This document shows positions 48,547-61,414 of a stretch of DNA of 64,000 nucleotides, one piece after another. Source of the stretch: Paramecium sonneborni (taxonomy: Eukaryota > Ciliophora > Oligohymenophorea > Peniculida > Parameciidae). The DNA lies in contig CAJJDN010000128.1 in NCBI GenBank assembly GCA_905182985.1, forward strand, positions 195,978-259,977, read 5' to 3'. The notes beneath the pieces were generated by a model, which saw nothing but the letters and a program-made list of their open reading frames with translations, was not told the DNA's origin and did no database searches. The position numbers and the translations under genes are program-made. Each line of letters begins with the position of its first letter. Within the stretch, counting starts at the first letter, position 1.

Positions 48547-51500
48547 ATGTACTGCTTATTTCCCATAAAATATTTCAAACGCAAATCAAGAAATTTTATT
48601 GAATTAATGAATGAAAGTAAAACAGAAACTAATGATACTGTAATCATGATAATTTTTTCATTTCAAAGGATAAGTTTATTATTCGAAATTGATAAATTTG
48701 CAGAAAAACCATATGTTGATTTTAAATTACAAATATTGGAACAATTATTAAATTGGTTTACTCTATAGAGTCCAATCTAACTAATAGAGAGTTCAAATCT
48801 AAATAAAATTTTATCATACATAATTTGTATATATTTATGGATGATCATCACAATAATATTTACAAAGTTATAATTGAAATATTCATTAAGAATCTTCTTT
48901 ACTTATTATTAATTAATAGTACTTATGCCAATAATTAAACACTTAAATAATCAAATATATGATGATTTCGTTATAAGTATCATAAATTATTTTGGTATAT
49001 TTATTTGTTACATTCTTTATTTCTTAGTGAATAGGAATTATTTATTGCCTTAATAAAATGAATTTCTAAGAAGATATACTTATTTTAATTTTGTCCTAAT
49101 AATAATTGATGTTGTATTATTAATGATTGTGAAATCCTAAGTGAATGAATTTATTTTATCAATCTTATTGATATTGATGAATTTGTTATTTTTAATTGAC
49201 TCATTCATAATTAGACCATATTGTAATGAGATTAATTAAAAATATGTGAATGCCACTTCATTAATGTTTTTTATTTCTCTTATAAAATTGGTATCTTTTA
49301 AGATATCATAAACAGAAGTATTTTACTTTATATTAATACTTTCCCCTTTATTAGTATTGATAATAAAATAACTATATAGACAATAGATTAATAAGTTAGT
49401 ATATAATTCATAAATGAGTTAAGAAAAGATGCTTGCAATAATAGATATTTTGAATTCGACTAAAACAAATTAAATATATTTATATTCTGTATTATGGAAT
49501 GTTGAATAGAAACATGGTATTTGTATTGAAAATGAGAATCTGTTATAAAGAGTTTAGTAAACAGTTTTGAATCTTATGAATTTAGTTATAGAATAAATAA
49601 AAACAAAGGATTGGATAGTAATGGAGAATCTTTAACTTTATAAAATTATGTATATCATAAATTAATGTAAGAAAACATAATTGGGTTATATAGAATTAAA
49701 ACATTATATGACCAATTCAAAGAAGTAATCTTTTTATTTTACAGTTATTTCAAATATATTGCAAGAGAAAATGGCATAGAAAAACAAAAGAATTTAAAGT
49801 GGAGATAAAGAGAAGAAATTATAATTATCGGATATTCGTAAGGCTGAATTACTATATGAAGATAATTTAAGTTTAATGATTTAAATATTGGATACAAAAA
49901 TAAAATTTTGGATTGAATTAGATAAAGGGTATTAAAGAATTGAAGATTTTGCTTAGAGTACTTATAATTTAAGTTAAAAGATTTGGTAATTAAGAGATAC
50001 ATTCTTTTCTTGGTTTGAAATTTAACCTATGAAATTATAAACAAGATTAACACATTTCAATATTTTAGAATTAAAATTATTAGGAATTTTATATTCAGCC
50101 ATATTAAATGATTATCATTCAACTTTAGATATAGAATAACGTATAGATGAAATAATGTAATTTGAAAGAAATGTATAAAATGATGATGTTAATAATTTAA
50201 CAATATTTAATAATGAATTGATAATGATTGCTACAAGTTTTGCAAAATAAAAAAGTTTAATCTTAAATAGAAATAGAGGACAATTGGCTGAATTCTTTGG
50301 ATATAAGGACGAAAAGGATTTTTAGAATATACTTTATATTGAACAATTGATGCCAACTTATATTTAACAGATTCATGATAAGATTATTCAAAGATATATG
50401 AAGAAAGGATATTCATTATTAATTGAACATTCCAAAGAAGTTTATGTGAAAATGAAAAATAATTTTATTAAACCTGTCAATATTAGTTTACTTCATATGT
50501 TTGAAAATGAAGCAGATTACATTGTTACAGGTGCTTTATAAAAAGTCAAATAAAGTTAAGAATTTCTTATTTTTGATCGTCAAGGCAAGATTTTAGGTAT
50601 AAGTGAATAAATCTTTGGTATTTTAGGTTAAGGATTTACTTTAGAATAATTATTAAATAAAGGATATGTATATTTTTGGTTCTAGGATATATTTGAATAA
50701 ATTTATTAAGAAAAGTAATTACTCTTATAATAATCAGAGTTGTTAACTAGAGGAATTCCAAAAACACATATTATATGTCCTATCAATAATTTCAATTTAT
50801 TATGCTAAGATCATGATTACACAAAAATAAATAGTACTGTTAAAATTCATGAATCTTAAAATTATTTTACTGAAGTAAATGAAACTGATTAATAAAATTA
50901 CTTAACATATGCTAATATTAATTCAATTCATTTTTTAAAAGAATAAAACATATCATTTATTAATGAATTTTTGTAAAAATTCAATTAAACTAAATACTTA
51001 GATTAAAATACATAATATTCAATTAAATTTTAATTATAATTTAATGTTTTAGGTGGTGATATTCTTTCTTAATTTATATTATAAATTTATGATATTGAAA
51101 AAGTAAATAAGAAAAAATCGATTAATAATCCTTCAACTAGTTACTTTAGTCGAATGAAAAAAACAGTTTCAAGTGATCCCTTTAATGAATCTGATTTTAA
51201 ATTAGATTATGAAGGTATTAATAAATCAATTAGTTTTAATCCTCCAATAATTAATAAGATTAATTAAGTTGCAAATCAAGATATAGATGAAAGTTAAAAA
51301 AAATAATCATATCTTTATGAAAATTAATAGTAATAATAATTAGTTTCTCCAAGAGGAAATTAAGAAATACTTATAAATAGGGAATACGATGAAGAAGAAG
51401 ATGATGAGGATTAAAAATAAGCATATGAAATTGCTAAAAGTAGTTCTTAGTAAAATTAAAATAAATAGAATGTAGAATAAGTTATATAATAATATAAAGA

Positions 51501-53552
51501 ATTAGAATTAGAATTTAAAGATAATGCAAAATAATCTTAATCTAGTGCCACTTCTGATAGAACTTAAATGTCTGTATTCAATATACTTAGAAATCTACAA
51601 TATACCTAAAGATATTAAACTACACTTATAAAAGTATTTTTCAATACAACATTTCTCTTTCTTATATTACTTTTATCTGTCATTCTTTAATTAATTATTG
51701 CAAGAGGTAATACAAATAATTTGTAACATTAAATACCTCTTGTTAGATTACCTGATAAATTTAATAGATTATATTGTACATTCACAGTTTTAGGATAAAT
51801 AGACTTAGAAATGAGATTACTTGGTTTTAATCATGGAGATTATTATGCCTATCGAATTTAATAGGAAAGTGATTAAATAAGAGTACAATTATTAGAATTA
51901 ATTGTTGAAATAGAAAAAGAGTTTTCAGTCCTTGAATAAAAAGGAAAATTAAATCAAGCTGAAATCTTAATTGTAAATCAATTTATATATTCAGCTTATA
52001 ATATTTCCTTTTTGTAATTCAATTAAATGGTTAATGAATATACTCAAGCCTTAGATAAACTATTAGATCAAAATGATGAGCTCTCTATTACTAATGAATA
52101 AGTACGATTGTTATTCATGAAAGCTAATCTTAATAATTTAATTGATTTTGTAGGAAATGTTGTAGAAAATATAGTCACTGAATTTTTTACAAATATTGAT
52201 AATTACCAATTTTTATATCTGATATTTCTATTTGTTCAACTTATTATTATTATCATTGCTATATTGCTCTAATTTAAATTATGGACAGAACCATATATTT
52301 ATAAATAAAATATACTTCTTATGATTTGTAGAGTATAAGAAAAAGATGTAGAATTATTATTATTAAAATACAAGTCTTTTAAAGATATTTTAGTTAATGA
52401 AATTAGTAAATGGAGATAAATTAATTATTTTAAAGAGTTCTTTACTTGTAGAATATCTCAATTAAGAAAAATCCAAAAATTGACTCATTAACATTAAATT
52501 GATAAAAAATTATAAAAATCATAATAAAGAGCCAAATTAAATTAAAGAATTTAAGAGACTCAATATTCCATAATGCATATATATTTAATGTTATTTTTTT
52601 TATGGTTTATTTTGACTTCATATGTTTTATCATCTTATTTATTCTAAAATATTAATATAATAGATTCATTGCCCGAATTAAATTTATGTATGAAGTTTGT
52701 AAGATTTAAATAAAGATTTGATAGTTGTATGATTATAAGTTAATTGGTAAAGAATTAAAATTTATTAAGCGAATAATAGAAAAAAAGTAAAATTTACTTC
52801 TAAAATCCAGAATATAATAAAACAAATGGATTTTTTTAGCAGAATATAAAAATTCTATTGGTTCAGTTTTAAACTAGTTTAAATTTGTAAAAAGAATAAT
52901 ATAATTAAATTTATGATAATATAGTTGCATCTAGAAAAATTAGTGCTAAAAATAAAAACTTATTGTTAGGTTTATATTAAGATGATCTTTGTGATTATAT
53001 TGGAGATTAATTACCATTTTGCAATTACTAGAATGGGAAATTTAAATATTTTCCAGATTTTCCGTAGCCTTTTGAAATAAATAATAATAGAGAACGTTTA
53101 AAATAAGGATTTAATGGGTTGTATTAAGAGTAAAAATTAAGTTTAAATATTTTAGAATTTAAGCGCTTTTTTCAAGTAAATTTGTAAAAGAGTTAAATGG
53201 AGAATTAGAAAGTGATGTTGATGAAATTATAAATTTTTTGTAGTCAGCTGAAAATTTATAATTATTGATGCCATATTTTTTTGATCTTAATAAAGCAATA
53301 GTAGAATTTTATTCAACCATAATATCAACATCTGTAGATATTTTAGAAACAGATTATTAGAATTATTTAATCTATTATATAATTTTTGGATTATTAGTTT
53401 CAGGTATATTATTTGCTGTTGTAATTTTTGAAACTAGAAAATTATAAAGATAAATTAGAGCAATCAGATAGGCATTGATATTATTACCTCATGAAAGTTT
53501 ATTAGATGTATAAATTTATAATGCAATCAAGAGATTTGAGTAAAAGATGTGA
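48547..53552 (+). CDS. Giant multi-pass membrane protein with PAS-like domains (TmcB-like family)
   Basis: From this ATG the frame is 1,659 codons with one 26-nt intron (53130-53155). The N-terminal 300 residues hold several membrane spans (IICIYLWMIITIIF; FVLIIIDVVLLMIVK; VFYFILILSPLLVLII). Then come helices (VISNILQEKMAQ; RKAELLYEDNLSLM) and a PAS-like region near residue 560 (LAEFFGYKDEKDF; FLIFDRQGKILGISEQIFGI). A long Gln/Ser/Glu-rich linker precedes more spans (FLFLILLLSVILQLIIARG; FLYLIFLFVQLIIIIIAILL; and a last one near residue 1600). This layout matches a large ciliate family annotated as TmcB-like or PAS-domain membrane proteins. Function unknown; sensing of ligand or redox state is a guess. 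The true start probably lies upstream. Confidence 0.72.
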
Positions 53553-53600
53553 TAAAATCAATTAAAAATAATTAAAAATATATATTTTGAACTAGAATAT

Positions 53601-53938
53601 TCAAATTTATTATAAGTAAAATGTTTGAAGTTCTAATTCGATTTCAGTTAAATTATTGATATGATAGATTTCTTCATTATCAAAATCATTCTCATTAAAT
53701 AAATAAGGATAGATTTGATCATCTAATAAAATTGGAGGGATAAAAATAATTTCTCTATTTTTTTTAAATAATTATTCATTTCTTTCTTTTTACATTTTTT
53801 TATGAAAATCTTCTACTTTCTAAAAAGTTAATATAAATAGTATACCATTAAGAGTAATAACTTAGTTTCTTCTTCTTATTTTTTTTCAGTATGTATTTCT
53901 TCATTTATAAAAGTTGATTTAAGAATTAATGATTACAT
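53601..53938 (-). CDS. Small hypothetical protein, 103 aa
   Basis: Two exons with a 26-nt intron (53820-53845). Starts MQSLILKSTFINEEIHTEKK, continues with a helical charged segment and an acidic end (LFNENDFDNEEIYHINNL). It begins 55 bp downstream of the casein kinase 1 stop on the same strand and is convergent with the giant membrane gene (48 bp between stops). No family known. Confidence 0.55.
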
Positions 53939-53993
53939 GAAATAAATATTATTAAACAGAAAATAAGATAAAATATCACAAAAAGGGTTAATA

Positions 53994-55421
53994 TCATTAA
54001 TTATATTGATTTAATAAGCGAAACCTAAAAATGAGTTTATTAAAAGTACTATTTATGAATTGAATTAAGTTTATTATTTTTTTGTTATAAACTTCTATCT
54101 CCAAGATATTCATTTAACTATTAACTAATTAAATCAGTTTCATAGTCTATATTTTAGCTTGAATTTTTAATAGATTATGAATAATATGGATTGACTGAAA
54201 GACATTATTGACTACCTAAAAATAATATTATATATTTAGAATACCTTAAAAGGAAGCTAATGTAGTTTTTTTATTGTCCTCTCTTCCATTAAGATTATTT
54301 CTACTTGAAAATTATGGAGGTGGAGCTAAAAATTAATTGGAACTAAAAAATAAATATAAAATAGAATACTTTTGTTGATTAAAAATACCTGATAATTATT
54401 TTTCAATAGATTTTTTCATTTCAATACTATTATGAGGAACTATTGAATCAAAATGTGTTGATTATCTAATTTCACTCCAATCATAGAATCCATCAAGATT
54501 TAATTTTAAAGATTCAGCTGCCTTTTTTAATTCAAAAACAATCATCTTATAATTAGGTTCACTTTAAAATGGTAATTTACGTATGTAACTAAATGATATT
54601 GGAATAATAATACTCAAATATTTTTTGAAATTCTTTAGGTTAATCTCTAAATATTTCTGATTATAATAGTAATTTAACCTCACCAACTTTTTTAGTTCTT
54701 TAATCATCAGTAACGTTTTACATATTTTACCAAGGTAGCTATCTTGATAAAAGATTAAGATTTACCCTCTAATAAAGTATAAGATGATATACATCATTGA
54801 TTCCAAATCATCTTTTCTACCTAATTCATGACCAAGATGTGCAGCAATAGAAGCATATCTAGTAGTTCCTAAAAATGATCTATTTTCTCTAAAAGGACTA
54901 CAATATAATAATTATTATTACATATGTTTGTTATTACAGTCTTTGAATATTTTACTGATTCCAAAATCAAGTAAATAAATTTTACCATTATCTTTACCTT
55001 AACCTAATATGATATTCTCTGGTTTAAGATCTCTATGGATTACTCCTTGGAAATGGAGTTTTTCTATTACTTCAATTAATTGTATTGCAATTAGTATTGC
55101 TGTCTTAAGTGTAAAGTGTTTCAACTGTTTAAAATGATAAGCTAAATCATTTCCTAACATTTGCATAACTAAAATATTATATCCATATTCTTCTCCTGAC
55201 CATATTAATTTAGGTATTCCTTCCATTTAACCCAGATGTTTGAAAATTTATACTTCTCTTTCAAATGATCTAACATCTTCATTTTCTTCTTTTTCTACTT
55301 TTATAGCAACTTCTTATTTACTATTCTAATCTAAACCTACAAAAACAACTCCAAATGAACCAGCTGATAGTTTTCTTTAAACTACGAATTAATTGTTAAA
55401 GATTCTATTCTAAAGTAACAT
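53994..55421 (-). CDS. Casein kinase 1 family Ser/Thr kinase
   Basis: 441 aa with four introns (54743-54765, 54589-54613, 54216-54244, 54025-54049; 23-29 nt). Kinase motifs: [34 protein letters not shown] hinge, [19 protein letters not shown], and the CK1 hallmark [26 protein letters not shown] in place of APE. The next exon gives RGQLPWQNMQNV and later [18 protein letters not shown], both diagnostic for CK1. The 120-residue C-terminal tail is Ser/Asn/Gln-rich. The activation loop has an extra Asn/Gln-rich insert (NNKHMQQQLLY). CK1 enzymes phosphorylate acidic or primed sites; this lineage-specific member cannot be tied to one pathway. Confidence 0.95.
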
Positions 55422-55659
55422 AATATTTTATAATGAATTCTAATTAAGAAACCTAATCAATTCAAATTCTTGTAATTGCAGATAGTAATATTATACTTAC
55501 TTATAAATAACATAGATTTTCTATTTATTATGTACATACTCTACAACCTTTTTAAAAACTACTCAAATGTTAATTATAGTATTAAATTTACATATCTATA
55601 TTGGAACTCAACAAATCAAGAACCTTATGAAAAGAATTGATATATAAACCTTTTAATAT

Positions 55660-55790
55660 AGATAGAATAAATAGATACTTGAATTACAAAAGGTAGATTA
55701 AGATAAATTACCTAAAATTATTGTTGCCAATAAATCTGATAAAATAAATGATTCTCAAAAATTCTAAGTATTTTTGTAAAAAAATTGATG
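55660..55790 (+). pseudogene. Fragment of a small GTPase (Rab/Ras-like)
   Basis: One frame reads LELQKVDQDKLPKIIVANKS DK, which carries the G4 guanine-specificity motif NKSD with the usual hydrophobic strand before it. Neither the P-loop nor DxxG can be read upstream in any linked frame, and stops close the frame downstream. It is an isolated remnant in the 526-bp gap 55422-55947, which otherwise holds nothing I can support. Confidence 0.55.
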
Positions 55791-55947
55791 AATTGATGAA
55801 TTAGAAAACATATGATTGATTGAATGTAATGTCTATCTTAAATAAAAAACATATAAAAGTAGATATGAAACAATTTAAAAATAATAAAAGTGTATATTTC
55901 AATTAGAATGAGGAATTATTTCTAAATTATAACTTATTAATATTATT

Positions 55948-57514
55948 ATGAATACTTTAAGTTCAAATCCAAAAAAAACTATGTTTTATGCTGCTGCCTA
56001 GAGTATATAAATGTCTTTATAATTTTAGACATGTTAAATCAACATTCATCTCATTCATCTGTCTAAAATTTATAAAGAAGCTTGTTTCAATTAGCCTTAG
56101 TTCCACCATCCATCAATCAAAAAGAGTAACTGAATCAATCTTTAAACAATTATTCAGATCGAGTTTAATAAAACCTCTCTCTACCTAAAAATAACAATAT
56201 TTATTTATAAGATAGAGACAGATCTCTTTCCTATAAATTAAACAACTCTATTGAACTAAATAAATCATTTGAAAGATTACAAAATGCTTATAATATCAAA
56301 GCCAAATTTTTAACTCCCAATTAAAACCCAAACTTAATTCTTGAAAAAGAAATTAAAAAACAAGAGTAATGTTAAATCATTATAAAGATTAAAAGCATAT
56401 TTATTAAAATAAATATAAGAAAAATAAATATAATCTTAATAAGAATAAGAACGAATCAAAATTGAAGAACTTAAAGCTGAACAATTAGTTAAAAGATAAT
56501 TAGAAGAAATTAGAGTTAGATAAAATTCTAAATTTGAAATCCCTCCATAACCAATAAACTAAGGTACTTTTTGCTTGATATATTATTATATAAGAAAAAT
56601 CTGTAATTACCAAATAAATACTAAAATGTTCCTCAATCATCAGTATCCCCACAAAAAGATGGCATTTTTCTGTAAATTTATAACTCTAAATTAAACAACA
56701 ATAATCAATAAGATGATATCATTTAAAAGTTAAGTAGCATTCAAGTAACTGTCTCTCTAATTTATAGAATAATATTAATAATCTTTAACACTCTTCTTCA
56801 ACTAAGTAAAATGATGTTTCATCAGTCAGAAATAATATTAAAAAAATGATTCGAAAATCAAGTTAATTACTTCCTTAAAGTAATGATTAAATCCAAGAAC
56901 ATAAAATTAATTAAATTAACGATAGACAATTAGAATGCAATACTATATTCATACCAGCCAATTCAAAATTAGATCTTTATATTGATACCTAATAATAATA
57001 ATCTTCTTAATAAGAGGTAAGTAAATCAACTCATAATTTCATATAAAATAATAGTTTTTAATAATTATAACAATAAAATATTTCTACTATTAGTAACCCT
57101 ATTAATAATTCATAACATTATTCATCTTAAAATCCTAATATTAATTCGGTTATTAATCATTCTAGATTAACAATAAGTTAATTAACTTCAAGAGAAAGAT
57201 CAATTTCAAATGAAAAATAAAATGAAGAATTATTAGCTAAGGTTGATGAAATCAAAGATGAAATCAAAGGATTTACATAAAAAGTTAAGAAAGTATTTAT
57301 ACTTTTTATCTTTTTAGTCTGTTTAACCTAATTTATAACTAAAATTACCACATAGAACAACTATGCTTATGTAGATATCTTCGAAAAAGTAACTATTGTC
57401 ATATTCTTAGTTCAAATTAAGTATCAAAACAAGAAGAGCCAAAATCATCCCAAAGAAATTGAATATGAATATTAAAATTCTTATTATTCATAGATATATT
57501 TTGATATATTTTGA
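55948..57514 (+). CDS. Gln/Asn-rich protein with C-terminal membrane anchor
   Basis: Starts MNTLSSNPKKTMFYAAAQ; a 26-nt intron near 56002-56027 continues into a Ser/Gln/Asn-rich region. A coiled coil follows (QEQERIKIEELKAEQLVKRQ), then a long polar region and, near the end, a helix (LLAKVDEIKDEIKGFTQK) and one clear membrane span (VFILFIFLVCLTQFITK), ending at TGA 57512-57514. Two frame changes (near 56350 and 56580) are not explained by normal introns, so the middle of the model is uncertain. The layout (coiled coil plus tail anchor) would suit a tethering protein. Confidence 0.5.
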
Positions 57515-57669
57515 AAAAGAATGAATAGATTCTTATTATCTTCACTATCGTTTTTTTTTTATTTTTAATGTCTCTTAATTTGAAAAACATATTTAGTTAA
57601 GAGTCAAATATCTTGATCTTAAACTTTTTATTTTACTTTTATATTCATCTATACATTCCTGACAACTAT

Positions 57670-58462
57670 TCAAATTTGATCTTCCTTTTATTTGTTATGA
57701 TTTGAATTGCAATTTTACATTTTTGTTTTTAAGTAGATGTATATCTAGATGTTAAAACAGTTTTTGTTATTCTTTGCATTAAAGGAGGAGATTTTAATTA
57801 TTAAACTTATCTTATTTACATCTCTGTCATTTTTAAGAGTTTCTTAATTATTTTAATATACCAATCTTTAAACTTCCATAATAGGTTTTAAAAATTTTTA
57901 AACTTATTTATTCTAAATATTTTAAATTATTTTGGATAAATTTTGATATCTAGAATCATTTTAACTAAATCTTTAAGTACAGTACAGTTGAATTACTAAC
58001 TTTAGAAATGCCAATTTTTGTAGATTCATTTTCAGATCTCTCAATAAATATTGAAGTTTACTAATTAAACAATCTTCAGAAGTTTACTTTACTTTAGATG
58101 GAGTTTATTACTTAATCTCTTCAAATAAACCTAATTCCATTTTAATTTGCAATACTATATCTCCCTAATGTTTTTCATTCTTTTATTCATTATTTTACAA
58201 TGAAAGTCTTGAAATATTTATATGATACTTATAGTATTCTAAAAGAGCTGGTATTCTATCATCAAAATAACTATAAAATCTTTTTCATTATCTTATATTA
58301 TAATTACCTTCTCATAAATTCTCTTTACTCATCAAATTATAAATAATCTTTCGATTTTATTTATTTCTCATCCAAAATATCCTTAATCTCTTTTTCATAT
58401 AAAAGTTTTATGACTAAAAATAATTTATATAATTATAATTTTTTTAAAATTACAGACTTCAT
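57670..58462 (-). CDS. Hypothetical helical protein, 254 aa
   Basis: Two exons with a 28-nt intron (58280-58307, ends AAG). The N-terminus is basic and helical (VIKLLYEKEIKDILDEKQIK). The second exon opens with a distinctive segment RRFYSYFDDRIPALLEYYKY HINISRL. The rest is Gln/Lys-rich helical sequence. I think the YYKYH segment is conserved in ciliate proteins but cannot name the family. Convergent with the preceding gene (155 bp) and 72 bp downstream of the next one. Confidence 0.62.
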
Positions 58463-58534
58463 TTAAGTAAATAAATGAGCCTTATTGTATTCAGAGTATT
58501 TAAAATAGATAATTATTATAGATATAAATAATAA

Positions 58535-59750
58535 TCATAAAATTAGTGGATAACTTTCCTCTTACTTTACTAAATTATTTTTAGATAGATTTTTCAATCC
58601 AGCATTATTTTATTCCCCTCCATTAAACTATTTTTATTCAGAATTATTATTCTTTCCTTCAATTTTCATTATCACTTAATCAGTATGAATTTTTTCACTT
58701 TAATCTAAAATTGTTTTTACTTAGGATAAAAATTTTAATTCAATTTCTTCTTTAGTCATCTAAATTAATAACTTATTCTACTTTTATATATTCGACTTGA
58801 GTGATTAATAAATATATTTTATTAATCACTTCTTGTTATTATTCTATATTAACCGATTCTCCTGAATAAAGAATGAAATAACATTCTAATATTTATTATT
58901 AAAAAAATAAACTTACTTTTTTCTTTATGATATTTTGCATAAAATTAACCATTTTCTCCTTTTAATTTAATAATGTCTAAATGTTTGTGCTAATGATCCA
59001 TAATTTATTTATAAATTGCATTTCGATCATCTATCCATTTCTTTTATACAGATATCATTTTATTAACCATCATAAAAAAATACTATCGAACATAATCTAA
59101 CATCATAAATCCTTTAAATAAAAGATTTTATTAAGCAATCTTTAAATTACTTTTTTATTTGATTATCATTTTCTCTATTAATCCAATTGTTATTAACTTT
59201 TGTTACTCATTTATTTCTATTTCCTTAGCCAAATCTTTTCTATATTTCTTATATTATTAGAATTCTTTAGTTATAATTGGATCTAAGTTTCCATATTTCT
59301 GAATATATTCTTATTCAGCATTACTTATGATGTTCTAGATTTCTTATTTCAAACTCTTTTGAAATTCTTCTCTTGTTAACTTTTATTTTTTTATATAAAA
59401 TTAACATACTTTGTCGTAATTATGATTTTTTTTTATTTCTATAATTATAGCTTGTAATAATTTCTTTTATTCCTCTTTTATAGTTTTGGAATTGCTTAAT
59501 AATATGAAATAGCACTCTAATTTTATAAATATTATTTACTTGTTGATTTTTCAAATTAACATAAGAAATCTCCAAATTCCGTTTCCATTTCGAAAGTGTC
59601 TTATGGTTTTTTTTTCTCTTCTTATAATTTTTTTTCTAATTCATTTCTAATTATGAACCATTACTATGAAATTTCAAAGCTTATTTTTATAAAAAAGACA
59701 AAATATTCTCTTCCATAATCATATGTTGTAAATCCTCTAAAAATTGACAT
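58535..59750 (-). CDS. Coiled-coil protein, 379 aa
   Basis: Four exons; introns 59517-59539 (23), 58886-58916 (31) and 58760-58781 (22) give one continuous frame. Long charged helices dominate (EEQKKLLQAIIIEIKKNHNY; EYIQKYGNLDPIITKEFQQY; QYFFMMVNKMISVQKKWIDD). The in-frame sequence continues upstream of this ATG with protein-like residues (NINQNPNEKIFNLQDNHINL), so a 5' exon starting near 59866 is possible. No domain recognised; structural or ciliary role is inference. Confidence 0.68.
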
Positions 59751-59866
59751 TAAATTAATATGATTGTCTTATAAATTAAAAATCTTTTCATTTGGATTTT
59801 GATTTATATTAGACAAACATATTATTTATAATAATTAATGTTTAAGCACTTTATTTTAAACTCATA

Positions 59867-60211
59867 GTATCATAATATGAATACAATTGTCCATTAGTTT
59901 AGGATTTCATATTAATTAGATAAAATAACAAAAAAAAGGAGTAAGAAATAGTTAGTTCTAAAAATGTGGTTATAAATTATTTGAAATGCTGTAGTAATAG
60001 GATTTTCAGAGCAACGTATTTGAAATAATAAAATTTATAAATTGTTATAATGAATATTAAATTTATGTGTTAAATTTAATAAATAATATAAGATAGATAT
60101 AAATTAAACGGTTTGTTGAGTTTTATAATTTTATTTTAAGTAATAGGAGAGATAGGAGAGAGTGTTTGAATTAGATAATATAAAAAATATAAACATTTTA
60201 ATAAATATATT
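59867..60211. other. Intergenic stretch between divergent genes
   Basis: AT-rich with no supported gene. It lies between a minus-strand coiled-coil gene and the plus-strand C2H2 gene and probably holds both promoters. No motif I can name. Confidence 0.5.
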
Positions 60212-60772
60212 ATGTAAAATAAATCAATAAAAGTAACAAAAAAAGTAATTATCATAAATCAAAAGTATTATATTGTAATATTGATAAGAACTGATACTAT
60301 AAGTGAGAATACAAATATAATAAATAGAGAACCATAAAAAAATTAGTTAGAAGAGGAAAGGATTGATTAAAAGAATTCAAATAAAACATAGATGTATAAT
60401 GAATATGATGAATGTAAAAAATGTGTCATAAGGAAAGAAAGATGCTATTAGAGACAATTACATGAGATGTTGAACATATATTAAAAAAACAATGAGAAGA
60501 TGAAGGAGATGAAATAGATAGTGGATATATTAAAAAATAGAACTAGAAGATTGGAATAGAAATTGAGATAATAAGAAGTTAAGTTTAAAGTAAAGAGAGT
60601 TAGAAGAACTTCAATTCAGATAGAAAAGAAATATAAAGTTTAAATTCATAATTATAATTTAAAGTGTTATGTAAAGAATTGTGAAAAACATTATGGATCA
60701 ATGGTTTCATTAAATTTACATATGAGATTAAAACATAAAAGATAGAGAAATGTTTAGGAATAATAATAATGA
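60212..60772 (+). CDS. C2H2 zinc-finger protein, 186 aa
   Basis: Single exon, MQNKSIKVTKKVIIINQKYY to TGA 60770-60772. The middle has a CxxC pair (DECKKCVIRKERC) followed by a coiled coil (ILKNRTRRLEQKLRQQEVKF). The C-terminus holds a single C2H2 finger: CYVKNCEKHYGSMVSLNLHM then RLKH, spacing C-x4-C-x12-H-x4-H. Fingers of this kind with one unit and basic flanks occur in transcription factors; a coiled coil suggests dimerisation. DNA binding is inferred, not shown. Convergent with the UEV gene (50 bp). Confidence 0.8.
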
Positions 60773-60822
60773 TAAACTTTCCTTACTTATATATAATATA
60801 TATATATATTGATTATTGTAAC

Positions 60823-61349
60823 TCAATAGGTTTGGCCATCAGGTGGTTATTATAATTTTTTGTTAGCAGCGGAACTCATTTCATTTTTTAATCCTGTTAA
60901 GATGTTTTCTAGAGTATTTTTGGATACCCAATTTTTTAAAATGCCAAATTTATTAATATCAATCTGATTAAGTAAGTAATAGATACCTATCCATTTGCTT
61001 ATACACAAGGAAGATTGACTTTAGTAACAAATTTGACTTGGGGAGCAACCTTAGGATATTATGGACCACAAGTTATTTTAAGTGAATAGATTCTATTCTC
61101 AAATGCAGTCTATGATATTAAATTAAATATTACATTATAAGGTCCAAGGATTGTTCCATTCCAATTAGTCATTTACATATCTTCAGCTACAAATATCAGA
61201 TATTTATTATACCATCTTCTAATCCATAGCTTACAGTTCCATCACCGATACCTTTTTCTCCATTTTAGAGTTCTTCAAGCAATCTAAATCTTCTTGGGAC
61301 TTCTACAGATTAAATTAAAAGATAACTAATTACCTGGTGCTCCTTACAT
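60823..61349 (-). CDS. UBE2V: Ubiquitin-conjugating enzyme variant (UEV/Mms2)
   Basis: 148 aa with introns 61303-61333 (31 nt), 61187-61212 (26 nt) and 60964-60986 (23 nt, ends CAG). Motifs: VPRRFRLLEELQNGEKGIGD, GTVSYGLEDAEDMQMTNWNG, TILGPYNVIF, NRIYSLKITCGPQYP and the C-terminal QPPDGQTY, all matching UBE2V1/MMS2. As expected for a UEV there is no catalytic cysteine at the E2 site (KFVTKVNLP...). With Ubc13 these proteins build Lys63-linked ubiquitin chains in DNA-damage tolerance and signalling. The family alignment confirms all three splice joins. Confidence 0.95.
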
Positions 61350-61414
61350 TTGGATTTTATTTAAATAAATAATATATGATATTAATTAATATATATTAAT
61401 ATCCATATTAATCT

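Noticed and set aside
49725..49744. A 20-nt intron (GTAATC...ACAG) in the giant PAS/membrane gene
   Set aside because: Removing it breaks the frame; reading through gives the expected conserved helix (VISNILQEKMAQ).
54280..54400. A 63-nt intron in the casein kinase 1 tail (GTATTTTTAATC... to TTTTTAG)
   Set aside because: Its length is a multiple of three and the sequence reads open without removal; it is longer than any other intron here, so I left it as coding.
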